From the NCBI GenBank assembly GCA_913056425.1, contig CAJXLR010000027.1:1-11973 (forward strand): 11,973 bases of DNA, read 5' to 3'. This DNA is from an uncultured Bacteroidota bacterium. GTDB lineage: Bacteria > Bacteroidota > Bacteroidia > NS11-12g > UBA9320. Shown here piece after piece: positions 1-6,911 of the stretch. The translations under genes and the position numbers were made by a program. The number at the start of each line of letters is the position of its first letter. Within the stretch, counting starts at the first letter, position 1. The notes below the pieces were generated by a model. That model worked only from the letters and a program-made list of their open reading frames with translations. It had not been told where the DNA came from and did no database searches.

Positions 1-207
1 CAAATTGAAAAATTAACGGGGGGTAGTTCTGACGTTAAATTAACCGTTTTCCTGCCTCCTTCTAAGGGGGGGGCGGGTAATGAATCGGCTAAAGCTTTTT
101 TTCTTTCTCAGTCCTCAAATAATTTCGGAATTGGAACAATGAGCGCAAACAATAACGGTTTGGATATAATGTCAATTACCTCACCAATTATGAGGCACTC
201 AACATAA
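1..207 (+). pseudogene. 5' fragment of a frameshifted outer-membrane-type gene (partial at the window edge)
   Basis: This reading frame is open from the first base and stops at 205-207. It encodes Gly/Ser/Asn-rich sequence (KLTGGSSDVKLTVFLPPSKG, then NNFGIGTMSANNNG) like the strands and turns of an outer-membrane beta-barrel. The last sensible residues are NNNG at about 148-159. After that the frame gives unconvincing sequence, while the frame that runs to 1070 becomes barrel-like. Adding one T to the TTT run at 159-161 gives a smooth NNNGFGYNVNYLTNYEAL. I therefore read this as the upstream part of the same gene as the following CDS, separated by a one-base deletion that is either real or a sequencing error near a contig end. 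The true start lies before the window. The fragment contains a G6 run (18-23) and a G8 run (66-73). The other two frames have stops throughout this stretch. Confidence 0.6.
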
Positions 208-218
208 CACCGTTTGCT

Positions 219-1070
219 GTGACAAACGAATATGGATTTGGACTGAAGATCGCATTTTCCGAGCGGTCCAAGCTGAACGTATCCGTAGCGCTGAACCAGC
301 AATTGAATGGGGATTTTGATACCCATGTCCAATATCGCCTGGGATACAGTCAGACTATTGGCGCCAAGCCAAAGAAGAAACCGGATACAAAACCGGAAGG
401 TGATTATGATGGCGATGGAATAGCAGATGCGTACGACGAATGTCCTACAGTGGCAGGCATTGATTCTTTCTCGGGTTGTCCAACGGATCCTTCAATGGCT
501 GATAACCTAGCCGACTCTTTTTACGACCAATTAAATGAGCTTGAGTTGGTAGCTCAGAAACTCAAAGATGACATTGCCAAGCTAGAGCAGGAGCAGATTG
601 TATTGGTCCTATACTACGAATCTGATTCTGCAGATACTCGTGACGATGAGGTGAAGCCATCGGTACCAACCACACCGGTTGTTCGTAAAGAAAACACAGG
701 TGATTCAAAAACTGTGGTTGACACGTCCAAAACAGTACCTGTTTTAGAGAAAAAGGGTACTAAGGATACAACGGCTATCGCATCAAAAAAGGAGAACAGT
801 GTTGAGCCAAAACTGAATCCAGAGGATTTTGTAAGGCGTACAGGTGATAAAGCTTTCTACGTGATTGCAATTTCTACCAAGGATCAAGAGCTAGCCAAAT
901 CCGCGGCAGAACGCATATCGGCAGACTATAACATGGTGCATATACTTCCACAACCAAATGGTTTTTATCGTGTAGGGATTTATTCAACCAAGACAAAGGC
1001 CGAGGCCCTGAAGGTGTTATCCTACGCAAAAGCACACGGAATTCCTTCCGGTTGGATATCCTACGAGTAA
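219..1070 (+). CDS. Envelope protein: beta-barrel-like end, TSP type 3 repeat, coil, SPOR domain (3' part of a broken gene)
   Basis: This is probably an outer-membrane or periplasmic protein that contacts peptidoglycan. Counting from the nominal GTG at 219, residues 1-47 look like alternating beta strands (GFGLKIAF, VQYRLGYSQ). Residues 61-88 form one thrombospondin type 3 calcium-binding repeat (DYDGDGIADAYDECP, closing with GCP). Residues 97-127 look like a short coiled coil. Residues 140-208 are a Lys/Thr/Asp-rich linker. Residues 211-283 match the SPOR pattern: FYVIAIS at the start, GFYRVGIYS in the middle and GWISYE at the end. SPOR domains are known to bind denuded septal glycan. The GTG is probably not the real start: the frame is open back to 156 and continues a barrel begun in another frame. 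Bacteroidota barrel proteins with TSP3 repeats often end in an OmpA-like domain; here SPOR takes that place. The SPOR call is firmer than the barrel call. Confidence 0.75.
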   Translation: MTNEYGFGLKIAFSERSKLNVSVALNQQLNGDFDTHVQYRLGYSQTIGAKPKKKPDTKPEGDYDGDGIADAYDECPTVAGIDSFSGCPTDPSMADNLADSFYDQLNELELVAQKLKDDIAKLEQEQIVLVLYYESDSADTRDDEVKPSVPTTPVVRKENTGDSKTVVDTSKTVPVLEKKGTKDTTAIASKKENSVEPKLNPEDFVRRTGDKAFYVIAISTKDQELAKSAAERISADYNMVHILPQPNGFYRVGIYSTKTKAEALKVLSYAKAHGIPSGWISYE

Positions 1071-1129
1071 TTTCTCAGAAAGAAACAGGCTTTTTATCGA
1101 CGCGCTTTATAGTAACTCATTTACAATAG

Positions 1130-1137
1130 TACTTTTG
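1130..1137 (+). promoter_or_regulatory. Putative -7 box of the M16 peptidase gene
   Basis: TACTTTTG matches the Bacteroidota -7 consensus TAnnTTTG exactly and is followed by CC. It ends 19 bases before the ATG at 1157, giving a predicted leader of about 13 bases. I see no clear TTG at the expected -33 distance. Confidence 0.55.
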
Positions 1138-1156
1138 CCGCAAATAGAGTTTGTAA

Positions 1157-3985
1157 ATGAACAAGTTAAAATTCAGTACCTTACTTCTTAGCTTACTTTT
1201 CTTTGTTTCTCCAACATTCGCACAGTTCGAATTGGTTGAAGATGTAAAAGGAGATCTGTCGAAGAACATTATCCCTTACCAGAAGTATAAACTTACTTCA
1301 AACGATTTAACTCTTATCATTCACGAAGATCACAGCGATCCAATCGTACACGTTCAAGTGGCGTACCACGTAGGTTCTGCTCGTGAGAGTATCAGAAACA
1401 GTGGTTTCGCTCACTTCTTTGAGCACATGATGTTTCAGGGCTCGAAAAATGTGGAAGACGAAGAGCATTTTAAAATTATCTCTGAAGCAGGGGGAACGAA
1501 CAACGCTTACACGTCGTTCGACAAAACTGTTTACATCAATACGGCACCAAGCAACCTAACAGAGACACTACTTTGGTTAGAAGCCGACCGAATGGGAACT
1601 CACCTAGATGGGTTTACCGAAGAGAAGTTTAATAACCAACGTGACGCTGTGAAAAACGAAAAACGTCAGCGCTACGACAACCAGCCATATGGTATGGTGA
1701 ATGAAGTGTTATTTAAGAGCCTATATCCGAATCACCCATATGAGTGGACTCCTATCGGATATGTTGACGACCTAGACATTGCGAGTTTTGATGATTTGCG
1801 AAACTTCTTCCTAAGATGGTATGGACCAAACAACGCTACGCTTGTTGTTTCAGGGGATGTAAATCCTGAGTCAGTTAAAACTTGGGTGAACAAGTACTAC
1901 GGTACCATTTCAAAATGTCCGGACGTAGTAGACCAGCGCCCACAGCGCCCTATATTACCGGTGAACAAGTATGTTCCAATGACCGACAATATCTACCTAC
2001 CATTGACGACAATGGTTTGGCCAACTGTTGAGGAATACCACAAAGATGAAGCGGCATTAAGCGTTTTGGGACAAATCATGGGTGGAAGCAACAACTCTCC
2101 GCTTTACCAAAAATTTGTAAAAACGGAAGACGCTGTTCAAGCAAGCTCATACAACCAGAGTCTTGAACTGTCAGGATTCTTCTCTGTACGTGTGCTTGCA
2201 CGATTTATGGGAATGAGTTTCTCTGAGGTAGAAGAAAGAATCAATGACATTTTCGAAGAATTCAACAAGACGGGAATCACTGACGATGAGTTAGAGCGTG
2301 TTAAGATAGGATACCGATCGTATTTAGTTGACCAAGTAAATTCAGTTGCGAGTAAAGCGACGTTGTTGAGTCAGTGGAATATGATGAAGGGTAACGGGTA
2401 CAACTTGAATGATGAGATTACACGTTATGAATCGGTTACTAAAGAAGATGTAATGCGTGTTTTCCGTAAATACATCTACAAGAAAAAAGCGGTAATCCTA
2501 AACGTTTCTCGCGAGGCGCCAAAAGATACTGATGAGGAGAAGAGCAAGAGCGTTAATCCACACGCCAACGTTGAAAAGAAAGTGGATCCACAATATGTTG
2601 GGCTAACGTACAATCCACCTAAAGACAACTTCGATCGTTCAGTACAGCCTAAAGCGGCAGCAGTTAAGTCGATCACCATTCCGGAATATTACACCACAAC
2701 ATTTGACAACGGTTTGAAAGTAATCGGGTCTGAAGCCAAAGACATGAAAAAAGTTTACCTCTACATCGACATGGAGGGAGGACACCTGCTTGAGGCAAAT
2801 AAAAAAGTTGGAAGTGGTACAGCATCACTTACAGCTAGCTTGATGAACGAGGGAACTAAAAATCTTACATCAGAAGAATACAGTGCAGCACTGGAACGTT
2901 TGGGAAGTAATATCCGTTACGGAAGTGGTACCACCAGCCATACGGTTTATGTAGAATCGTTTGTTGACAAATTGGATGAGACCTTGAAGCTGTTTAAAGA
3001 GACTTTGGAGTCGCCACGTATGGATGCGAAGGATTTTGAGCGTATCAAAAAGCAACGTATTCAATCTATCAATAACAGACGGACTAACCCAACATTCTTG
3101 GCATACCACTACTACAACCAGGAGGTTTATGGTAATTCAATTATGGCAGAGCCATCTTCAGGTACGTTCAAAAGTGTAAATAAAATTGGTGTTGATGACT
3201 GTGTAGGCTTCTACAACAATTATTACTCTCCAAACCTTGCGAGCTTGTCTATCATCGGGCCGGTTTCACAAGAAGAGATTTTAGGCAAGTTAGACTTCTT
3301 GAAATCTTGGAAAAACAAGAATGTTGTTGTTCCTGCTTTACCAGAGCCAACAAAACCTGAGACGACTACCATCCTTCTTGTCGACAAGCCATATGCACCT
3401 CAATCAATGATTGTAGCCGGTTATCCATCATTAACCTACGATTGGAATGGCGACTACTTCAAATGTGGCGTTATGAACTTCAGTTTAGGTGGGGCATTCA
3501 ACAGCCGTATCAACTTAAACCTGCGTGAGGATAAAGGTTATACGTACGGTGCACGTTCACGTTTCAGCGCGAACAACTACTACGGTAACTATAGCTTCAG
3601 TGGAAACATCAAGAAAGAAGCTACAGACAGTTCTATCATGGAGGTTATGAAGGAACTTACTAAGTTCCGCGACAACGGTATCACAGAAGATGAGCTTAAG
3701 TTCACAAAGAGCTCAATTCTGTTGAGTCAAGCACTAGATTACGAGACTCCTATCCAGAAGTTGAGTTTCTTGGCGGATATTGTAAGCAATGATTTACCGG
3801 AAGGATATAACGACGAGCAAGCTAAAATCATTAATGGTCTTACAAAGGCTCAAGTTGACGCATTAGCGAAAGAATACATTCAACCACAACACATGTTGTT
3901 TGTGGTTGTAGGTCACGCATACAAAGTGAAGCCGGGTTTAGAGAAACTAGGCTACGGAAAAATCAAAGTGATTAGCGTAGACTAA
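1157..3985 (+). CDS. Secreted M16 family zinc metallopeptidase (two-half, pitrilysin/insulinase type)
   Basis: This 942-residue peptidase is predicted to degrade peptides in the periplasm. Residues 1-22 form a Sec signal peptide (hydrophobic LLLSLLFFV, ending TFA before Q) with no lipobox cysteine. The first half carries the inverted zinc motif HFFEH at 86-90, where the two His bind zinc and Glu89 is the catalytic base. The third zinc ligand is probably Glu168 in KNEKRQ. The second half, from about residue 510, lacks HxxEH (it reads ASLTASLMNEG) but keeps the substrate-binding Arg790 and Tyr797 in LREDKGYTYG. One active and one inactive half in a single chain is the known long M16 layout. It stands alone, with an upstream -7-like box at 1130-1137 and a hairpin terminator at 4003-4033. 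The ATG is fixed by the signal peptide. Its substrate is unknown. Confidence 0.93.
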   Translation: MNKLKFSTLLLSLLFFVSPTFAQFELVEDVKGDLSKNIIPYQKYKLTSNDLTLIIHEDHSDPIVHVQVAYHVGSARESIRNSGFAHFFEHMMFQGSKNVEDEEHFKIISEAGGTNNAYTSFDKTVYINTAPSNLTETLLWLEADRMGTHLDGFTEEKFNNQRDAVKNEKRQRYDNQPYGMVNEVLFKSLYPNHPYEWTPIGYVDDLDIASFDDLRNFFLRWYGPNNATLVVSGDVNPESVKTWVNKYYGTISKCPDVVDQRPQRPILPVNKYVPMTDNIYLPLTTMVWPTVEEYHKDEAALSVLGQIMGGSNNSPLYQKFVKTEDAVQASSYNQSLELSGFFSVRVLARFMGMSFSEVEERINDIFEEFNKTGITDDELERVKIGYRSYLVDQVNSVASKATLLSQWNMMKGNGYNLNDEITRYESVTKEDVMRVFRKYIYKKKAVILNVSREAPKDTDEEKSKSVNPHANVEKKVDPQYVGLTYNPPKDNFDRSVQPKAAAVKSITIPEYYTTTFDNGLKVIGSEAKDMKKVYLYIDMEGGHLLEANKKVGSGTASLTASLMNEGTKNLTSEEYSAALERLGSNIRYGSGTTSHTVYVESFVDKLDETLKLFKETLESPRMDAKDFERIKKQRIQSINNRRTNPTFLAYHYYNQEVYGNSIMAEPSSGTFKSVNKIGVDDCVGFYNNYYSPNLASLSIIGPVSQEEILGKLDFLKSWKNKNVVVPALPEPTKPETTTILLVDKPYAPQSMIVAGYPSLTYDWNGDYFKCGVMNFSLGGAFNSRINLNLREDKGYTYGARSRFSANNYYGNYSFSGNIKKEATDSSIMEVMKELTKFRDNGITEDELKFTKSSILLSQALDYETPIQKLSFLADIVSNDLPEGYNDEQAKIINGLTKAQVDALAKEYIQPQHMLFVVVGHAYKVKPGLEKLGYGKIKVISVD

Positions 3986-4000
3986 ACAAATTTCGATGAA

Positions 4001-4033
4001 AGAGAGCCCGGGCATTTATGTCCGGGCTTTTTT
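4001..4033. terminator. Hairpin terminator between the convergent M16 and comB genes
   Basis: AGCCCGG at 4005-4011 pairs with CCGGGCT at 4022-4028, with a ten-base loop and a T run through 4033. A-U and G-U pairs can extend the stem at its base. On the plus strand this is a canonical Rho-independent terminator for the M16 gene. On the minus strand the stem is followed by CTCTCTTT, so it would be a weaker terminator for comB. Confidence 0.85.
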
Positions 4034-4053
4034 ATGTTTTGTGAATAGCGCGA

Positions 4054-4767
4054 CTAATTATCGAAAGGTACCAATAAATCGTTCTCATAGCGCATGAGTG
4101 ACGGATACGCATCAATAGCACAGCAACGCTTCAAATCTTCGTGGTTACCCAATCTACGGAATCGTTTTGCGTGACTAGCATTGTATAGAAACGCTTCTAA
4201 GTCATTCATAGCCGTAGTTGCTGCCAAGTGAACCAATTCAACTGCATCGCTCTCCCATGTATGACTTTCTTTCAAGTAATCAACCAGGTAGCCTGCGAAA
4301 ACACTGTCTTCCAAGTTTACGCGATTCTTCCAGCCGGCACAGAAAAGGATGACATCCTTTGCGCTAGATTTTAAATATTCCCCAAGTTTGGAATAGTTGA
4401 AGAAGGACCCAATTAATACTTCATCAGCCTGGGTAGATGCCAAAATGCATTTGGTTCCATTGGTTGTTGTGAGAACTAATTGCTTGCGATCAACAACGTC
4501 TTTGGTGTACTCGGCTGGTGAGTTGCCAAAATCAAATCCGGTCACTTTCTCACCATTCCGCTCGCCAGCAACCAACCAGTCGCCTCCTTGGTGTTTAAGA
4601 GCTTCCTCAACGGTAGCAACCGGTTTAATATGGCGAACACCGTTACTCATTGCCGCGCACATAGTTGACGTTGCACGCAATACATCGATCACAACAACTA
4701 TTTTTCCAGACAAGTCGTATAGTTCCAGTAGATTAGGCGAGAGTACTACGTCAATTTTTGGCTCCAT
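4054..4767 (-). CDS. comB: 2-phosphosulfolactate phosphatase (ComB family)
   Basis: ComB hydrolyses 2-phosphosulfolactate to sulfolactate and phosphate (EC 3.1.3.71), a cytosolic Mg-dependent step first described in methanogen coenzyme M synthesis. The 237-residue protein has the normal family length and recognisable family blocks: VIDVLRATSTM at 26-36, AGERNG at 67-72, GFDFGNSP at 77-84, TTTNGT at 100-105, CAGW at 143-146 followed by LEDSVFAG, and a C-terminal LGNHEDLKRCCAID. There is no signal peptide. It follows the methyltransferase gene by 25 bases on the same strand, so the two may be co-transcribed. A TAATATTG box sits four bases before its ATG and could give a nearly leaderless transcript. 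Bacteroidota do not make coenzyme M, so the physiological role here is uncertain; sulfolactate metabolism, or a different phosphatase substrate, is inference. Confidence 0.88.
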   Translation of the reverse strand: MEPKIDVVLSPNLLELYDLSGKIVVVIDVLRATSTMCAAMSNGVRHIKPVATVEEALKHQGGDWLVAGERNGEKVTGFDFGNSPAEYTKDVVDRKQLVLTTTNGTKCILASTQADEVLIGSFFNYSKLGEYLKSSAKDVILFCAGWKNRVNLEDSVFAGYLVDYLKESHTWESDAVELVHLAATTAMNDLEAFLYNASHAKRFRRLGNHEDLKRCCAIDAYPSLMRYENDLLVPFDN

Positions 4768-4771
4768 GGCG

Positions 4772-4779
4772 CAATATTA
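4772..4779 (-). promoter_or_regulatory. Possible -7 box directly before comB
   Basis: On the minus strand TAATATTG is one mismatch from TAnnTTTG and is followed by CGCC and the comB ATG. If used, transcription would begin at or next to the start codon. It lies entirely within the gap after the upstream methyltransferase stop. The same octamer occurs before kdsA. Confidence 0.3.
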
Positions 4780-4792
4780 CACAAGCCACTGA

Positions 4793-5608
4793 TTAATTTG
4801 GCTTTGTCACAATGATTTCAGCTACTAAAGGACAATGAAGCATTGAATTCGGGTTGCTTGAAAGCGCTTCAAATTCCGCGAGTGCTTTTTGAGCAAAATC
4901 AGGATCCAAAAATCCATCTTCAACGAGTTTTGGGAAGTATACCTTGTAAAACGATCCGGGCCATTGCCAGGTGAAGTCTTTGGGTTGAGCCATTTTTGCC
5001 ATTGGGCGTACCAACTCTACAGATAGCCCGCATTTTACCGCCATTTCGGGTATTTGCCGTCCTACGTTTATGGTGCCGCCAAAGGATTCGAAGCTATCAA
5101 ACGCAGCTTTTATGGCGATGTTAAGATTTGAATACTCGGGAACTGTGCTGTGAGTCATCCAGTGAAAGTATTCATGTGCGATAAACTTACTTCCAGGCTT
5201 GAGCCAGCGAGTAATCTTTTCAATAATCGCTTGAGGATTTTTGTTCCAAGCTAACGCCCATCTGCAGTACACGCCATCTAATGTGTTTGGTTCCAATTCC
5301 AAATCCTCGAATGTTGAGCAAACGCCTCGAAGAGGAAGTTGGTACTTTTCGCTAAGGTGGTTAACCTCCTTGATATAGTTCTGGGATTGATCTACAGCAA
5401 CAACAGTTCCTTCGCTTCCAACAATATACGCAAGTTCGCGACTGCAAAACCCTGGTCCACTGCCTAAGTCCAAGAGATGATGCCCTGCAGTAAACCCCGC
5501 ATTTGCCCAACCTGTTTGAGCCTCGCTGGCCCATACCTGATGTTGTATGCCAAGTCGGTGTAACTCATCAGGGTGAGTTCCTAAAATGTATTCGTTTGAC
5601 TCCTTCAC
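4793..5608 (-). CDS. Class I SAM-dependent methyltransferase, substrate unknown
   Basis: This 271-residue cytosolic enzyme has the Rossmann methyltransferase core. Motif I is LLDLGSGPGF at about 46-55, the SAM-binding glycine loop. Motif II is VVAVDQS, whose acidic residue should bind the SAM ribose. The post-motif region is LDGVYCRWALAW, and a later LKPGSKFIAHEYF matches the beta-5 region of UbiE-like enzymes. The N-terminal YILGTHPDELHRLGIQHQVW resembles a lead-in seen in stand-alone methyltransferases that act on small molecules. The start is a GTG at 5608; there is no in-frame ATG before motif I. A perfect TAAATTTG box lies 18 bases upstream. It shares a divergent intergenic region with the thiolase gene and precedes comB by 25 bases. 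Nothing in the sequence shows the substrate, and a link to ComB is only suggested by position. Confidence 0.85.
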   Translation of the reverse strand: MKESNEYILGTHPDELHRLGIQHQVWASEAQTGWANAGFTAGHHLLDLGSGPGFCSRELAYIVGSEGTVVAVDQSQNYIKEVNHLSEKYQLPLRGVCSTFEDLELEPNTLDGVYCRWALAWNKNPQAIIEKITRWLKPGSKFIAHEYFHWMTHSTVPEYSNLNIAIKAAFDSFESFGGTINVGRQIPEMAVKCGLSVELVRPMAKMAQPKDFTWQWPGSFYKVYFPKLVEDGFLDPDFAQKALAEFEALSSNPNSMLHCPLVAEIIVTKPN

Positions 5609-5626
5609 GCACAGATTTTATCTCAT

Positions 5627-5634
5627 CAAATTTA
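5627..5634 (-). promoter_or_regulatory. Putative -7 box of the methyltransferase-comB unit
   Basis: On the minus strand TAAATTTG matches TAnnTTTG exactly and lies 18 bases before the GTG start at 5608. It is in the 111-base divergent region shared with the thiolase gene. No convincing -33 TTG is visible. Confidence 0.5.
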
Positions 5635-5692
5635 CACCTGATATTGAATGGATTTAAACTATTTCTCGCAAGATGTGTTGGCGTTGAAATCT

Positions 5693-5700
5693 TATCTTTG
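5693..5700 (+). promoter_or_regulatory. Putative -7 box of the thiolase gene
   Basis: TATCTTTG matches TAnnTTTG exactly and is followed by CGCCCAAAT. It ends 19 bases before the ATG at 5720, the same distance as for the M16 gene. A TTG lies 12 bases upstream, which is shorter than the usual -33 spacing. Confidence 0.55.
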
Positions 5701-5719
5701 CGCCCAAATCTAGATCATT

Positions 5720-6895
5720 ATGAACAACGTATATATAGTATCTGCCGTGCGAACTCCAATGGGAAGCTTCAATGGTGTATTCAGCTCCATTTCTGCAACT
5801 ACATTAGGTGCGACCGCGATTAAAGGTGCGCTATCGAAAGCTGGTGTAAATGCGAGTGAGGTTAATGAAGTATTCATGGGAAATGTTCTTCAGGCAGGGG
5901 TTGGTCAGGCTCCGGCAAGACAGGCGGCTATTTATGCGGGCATTAGTGAGGAGGTTCCTTGTACTACAGTAAATAAAGTTTGTGCTAGTGGTATGAAATC
6001 AGTGATGTTGGGTGCTCAAAGCATTATGCTAGGTATGAACGATTGTGTGGTTGCCGGTGGTATGGAAAACATGAGTCGTGTACCGCACTATCTCATGAAT
6101 TCTCGAAAAGGTTATAAATACGGCGACTTTAAGGCAATTGATGGATTGGCATTTGACGGTCTAACCGATGTGTACAACAACTACATGATGGGAAATGCAG
6201 CAGAGAATACAGCGAAGGAGATGAACATCAGTCGTGAAGAGCAAGATAATTTTGCTATTGATTCGTACAAACGATCTGCAGATGCTTGGGCGAATGGTCG
6301 GTTTAACGACGAAATTGTTGGGGTAGAAGTACCTCAACGCAAAGGGGATCCAATCTTAGTCACAGAAGACGAAGAATACAAGAATGTAAAATTCGAAAAG
6401 ATTCCGGCATTACGACCTGTTTTCGATCGTGAAGGAACAGTAACCGCTGCAAACGCAAGTACCATGAACGATGGAGCCGCTGCGCTTGTATTAATGAGTG
6501 AAGCCAAAATGAACGAACTTGGTTTGAAGCCGCTTGCAAAGATTACAGGCTTTGCAGATGCTGCACAAAAACCTGAATGGTTTACAACTGCACCGGCTAA
6601 GGCGTTGCCAATTGCCATTGAGCGCGCAGGATGCTCGATGGCAGACGTGGATGTATTTGAAGTTAACGAAGCATTCTCGGTCGTGAGCTTAGCGAACAAC
6701 AAACTGTTGGGTCTTGACCCAGCAAAAGTGAATGTAAATGGTGGTGCCGTATCTTTAGGTCACCCATTGGGAGCTTCAGGTGCACGAATCTTGGTTACGT
6801 TAATTCATGCTTTGAAACAGAAAAACGGTAAAATCGGAGCTGCCGGCATTTGTAACGGTGGAGGAGGAGCAAGTGCTCTCGTACTTGAAGTCTAA
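5720..6895 (+). CDS. Acetyl-CoA C-acetyltransferase (thiolase)
   Basis: This thiolase interconverts two acetyl-CoA with acetoacetyl-CoA and CoA (EC 2.3.1.9). At 391 residues it has the usual biosynthetic-thiolase length. The acyl-accepting Cys88 sits in NKVCASGMKS, the block NEAF is at 316-319, His348 is in GGAVSLGHPLGASG, and the second catalytic cysteine Cys378 is in GICNGGGGASA. The opening VYIVSAVRTPMGSF and the GGMENMS block are also typical. It is cytosolic and could serve ketone-body or amino-acid breakdown, or supply acetoacetyl-CoA. No fatty-oxidation partner gene is next to it, so a 3-ketoacyl-CoA thiolase role with longer chains cannot be excluded. A gene for a secreted unknown protein begins 16 bases after the stop and is probably co-transcribed. 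Confidence 0.93.
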   Translation: MNNVYIVSAVRTPMGSFNGVFSSISATTLGATAIKGALSKAGVNASEVNEVFMGNVLQAGVGQAPARQAAIYAGISEEVPCTTVNKVCASGMKSVMLGAQSIMLGMNDCVVAGGMENMSRVPHYLMNSRKGYKYGDFKAIDGLAFDGLTDVYNNYMMGNAAENTAKEMNISREEQDNFAIDSYKRSADAWANGRFNDEIVGVEVPQRKGDPILVTEDEEYKNVKFEKIPALRPVFDREGTVTAANASTMNDGAAALVLMSEAKMNELGLKPLAKITGFADAAQKPEWFTTAPAKALPIAIERAGCSMADVDVFEVNEAFSVVSLANNKLLGLDPAKVNVNGGAVSLGHPLGASGARILVTLIHALKQKNGKIGAAGICNGGGGASALVLEV

Positions 6896-6911
6896 TTATA
6901 CAATATTCGGC

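Noticed and set aside
66..73. G8 run as the cause of the frameshift
   Set aside because: Shifting frame at the G8 leads straight into stops at 78-80 and 81-83; the shift must lie after 155.
1071..1095. Possible terminator after the SPOR gene (TTTCT/AGAAA followed by T's)
   Set aside because: The stem is only five A/T-rich pairs and the T run is set off from it; too weak to call.
4397..4792. Plus-strand open frame of 131 codons opposite comB
   Set aside because: It is antisense to a clear ComB coding region, has no recognisable domain and no promoter-like box.
6858..6911. Earlier ATG for the unknown secreted gene, overlapping the thiolase
   Set aside because: It would put 18 residues before a normal signal peptide; the ATG at 6912 opens directly on it.
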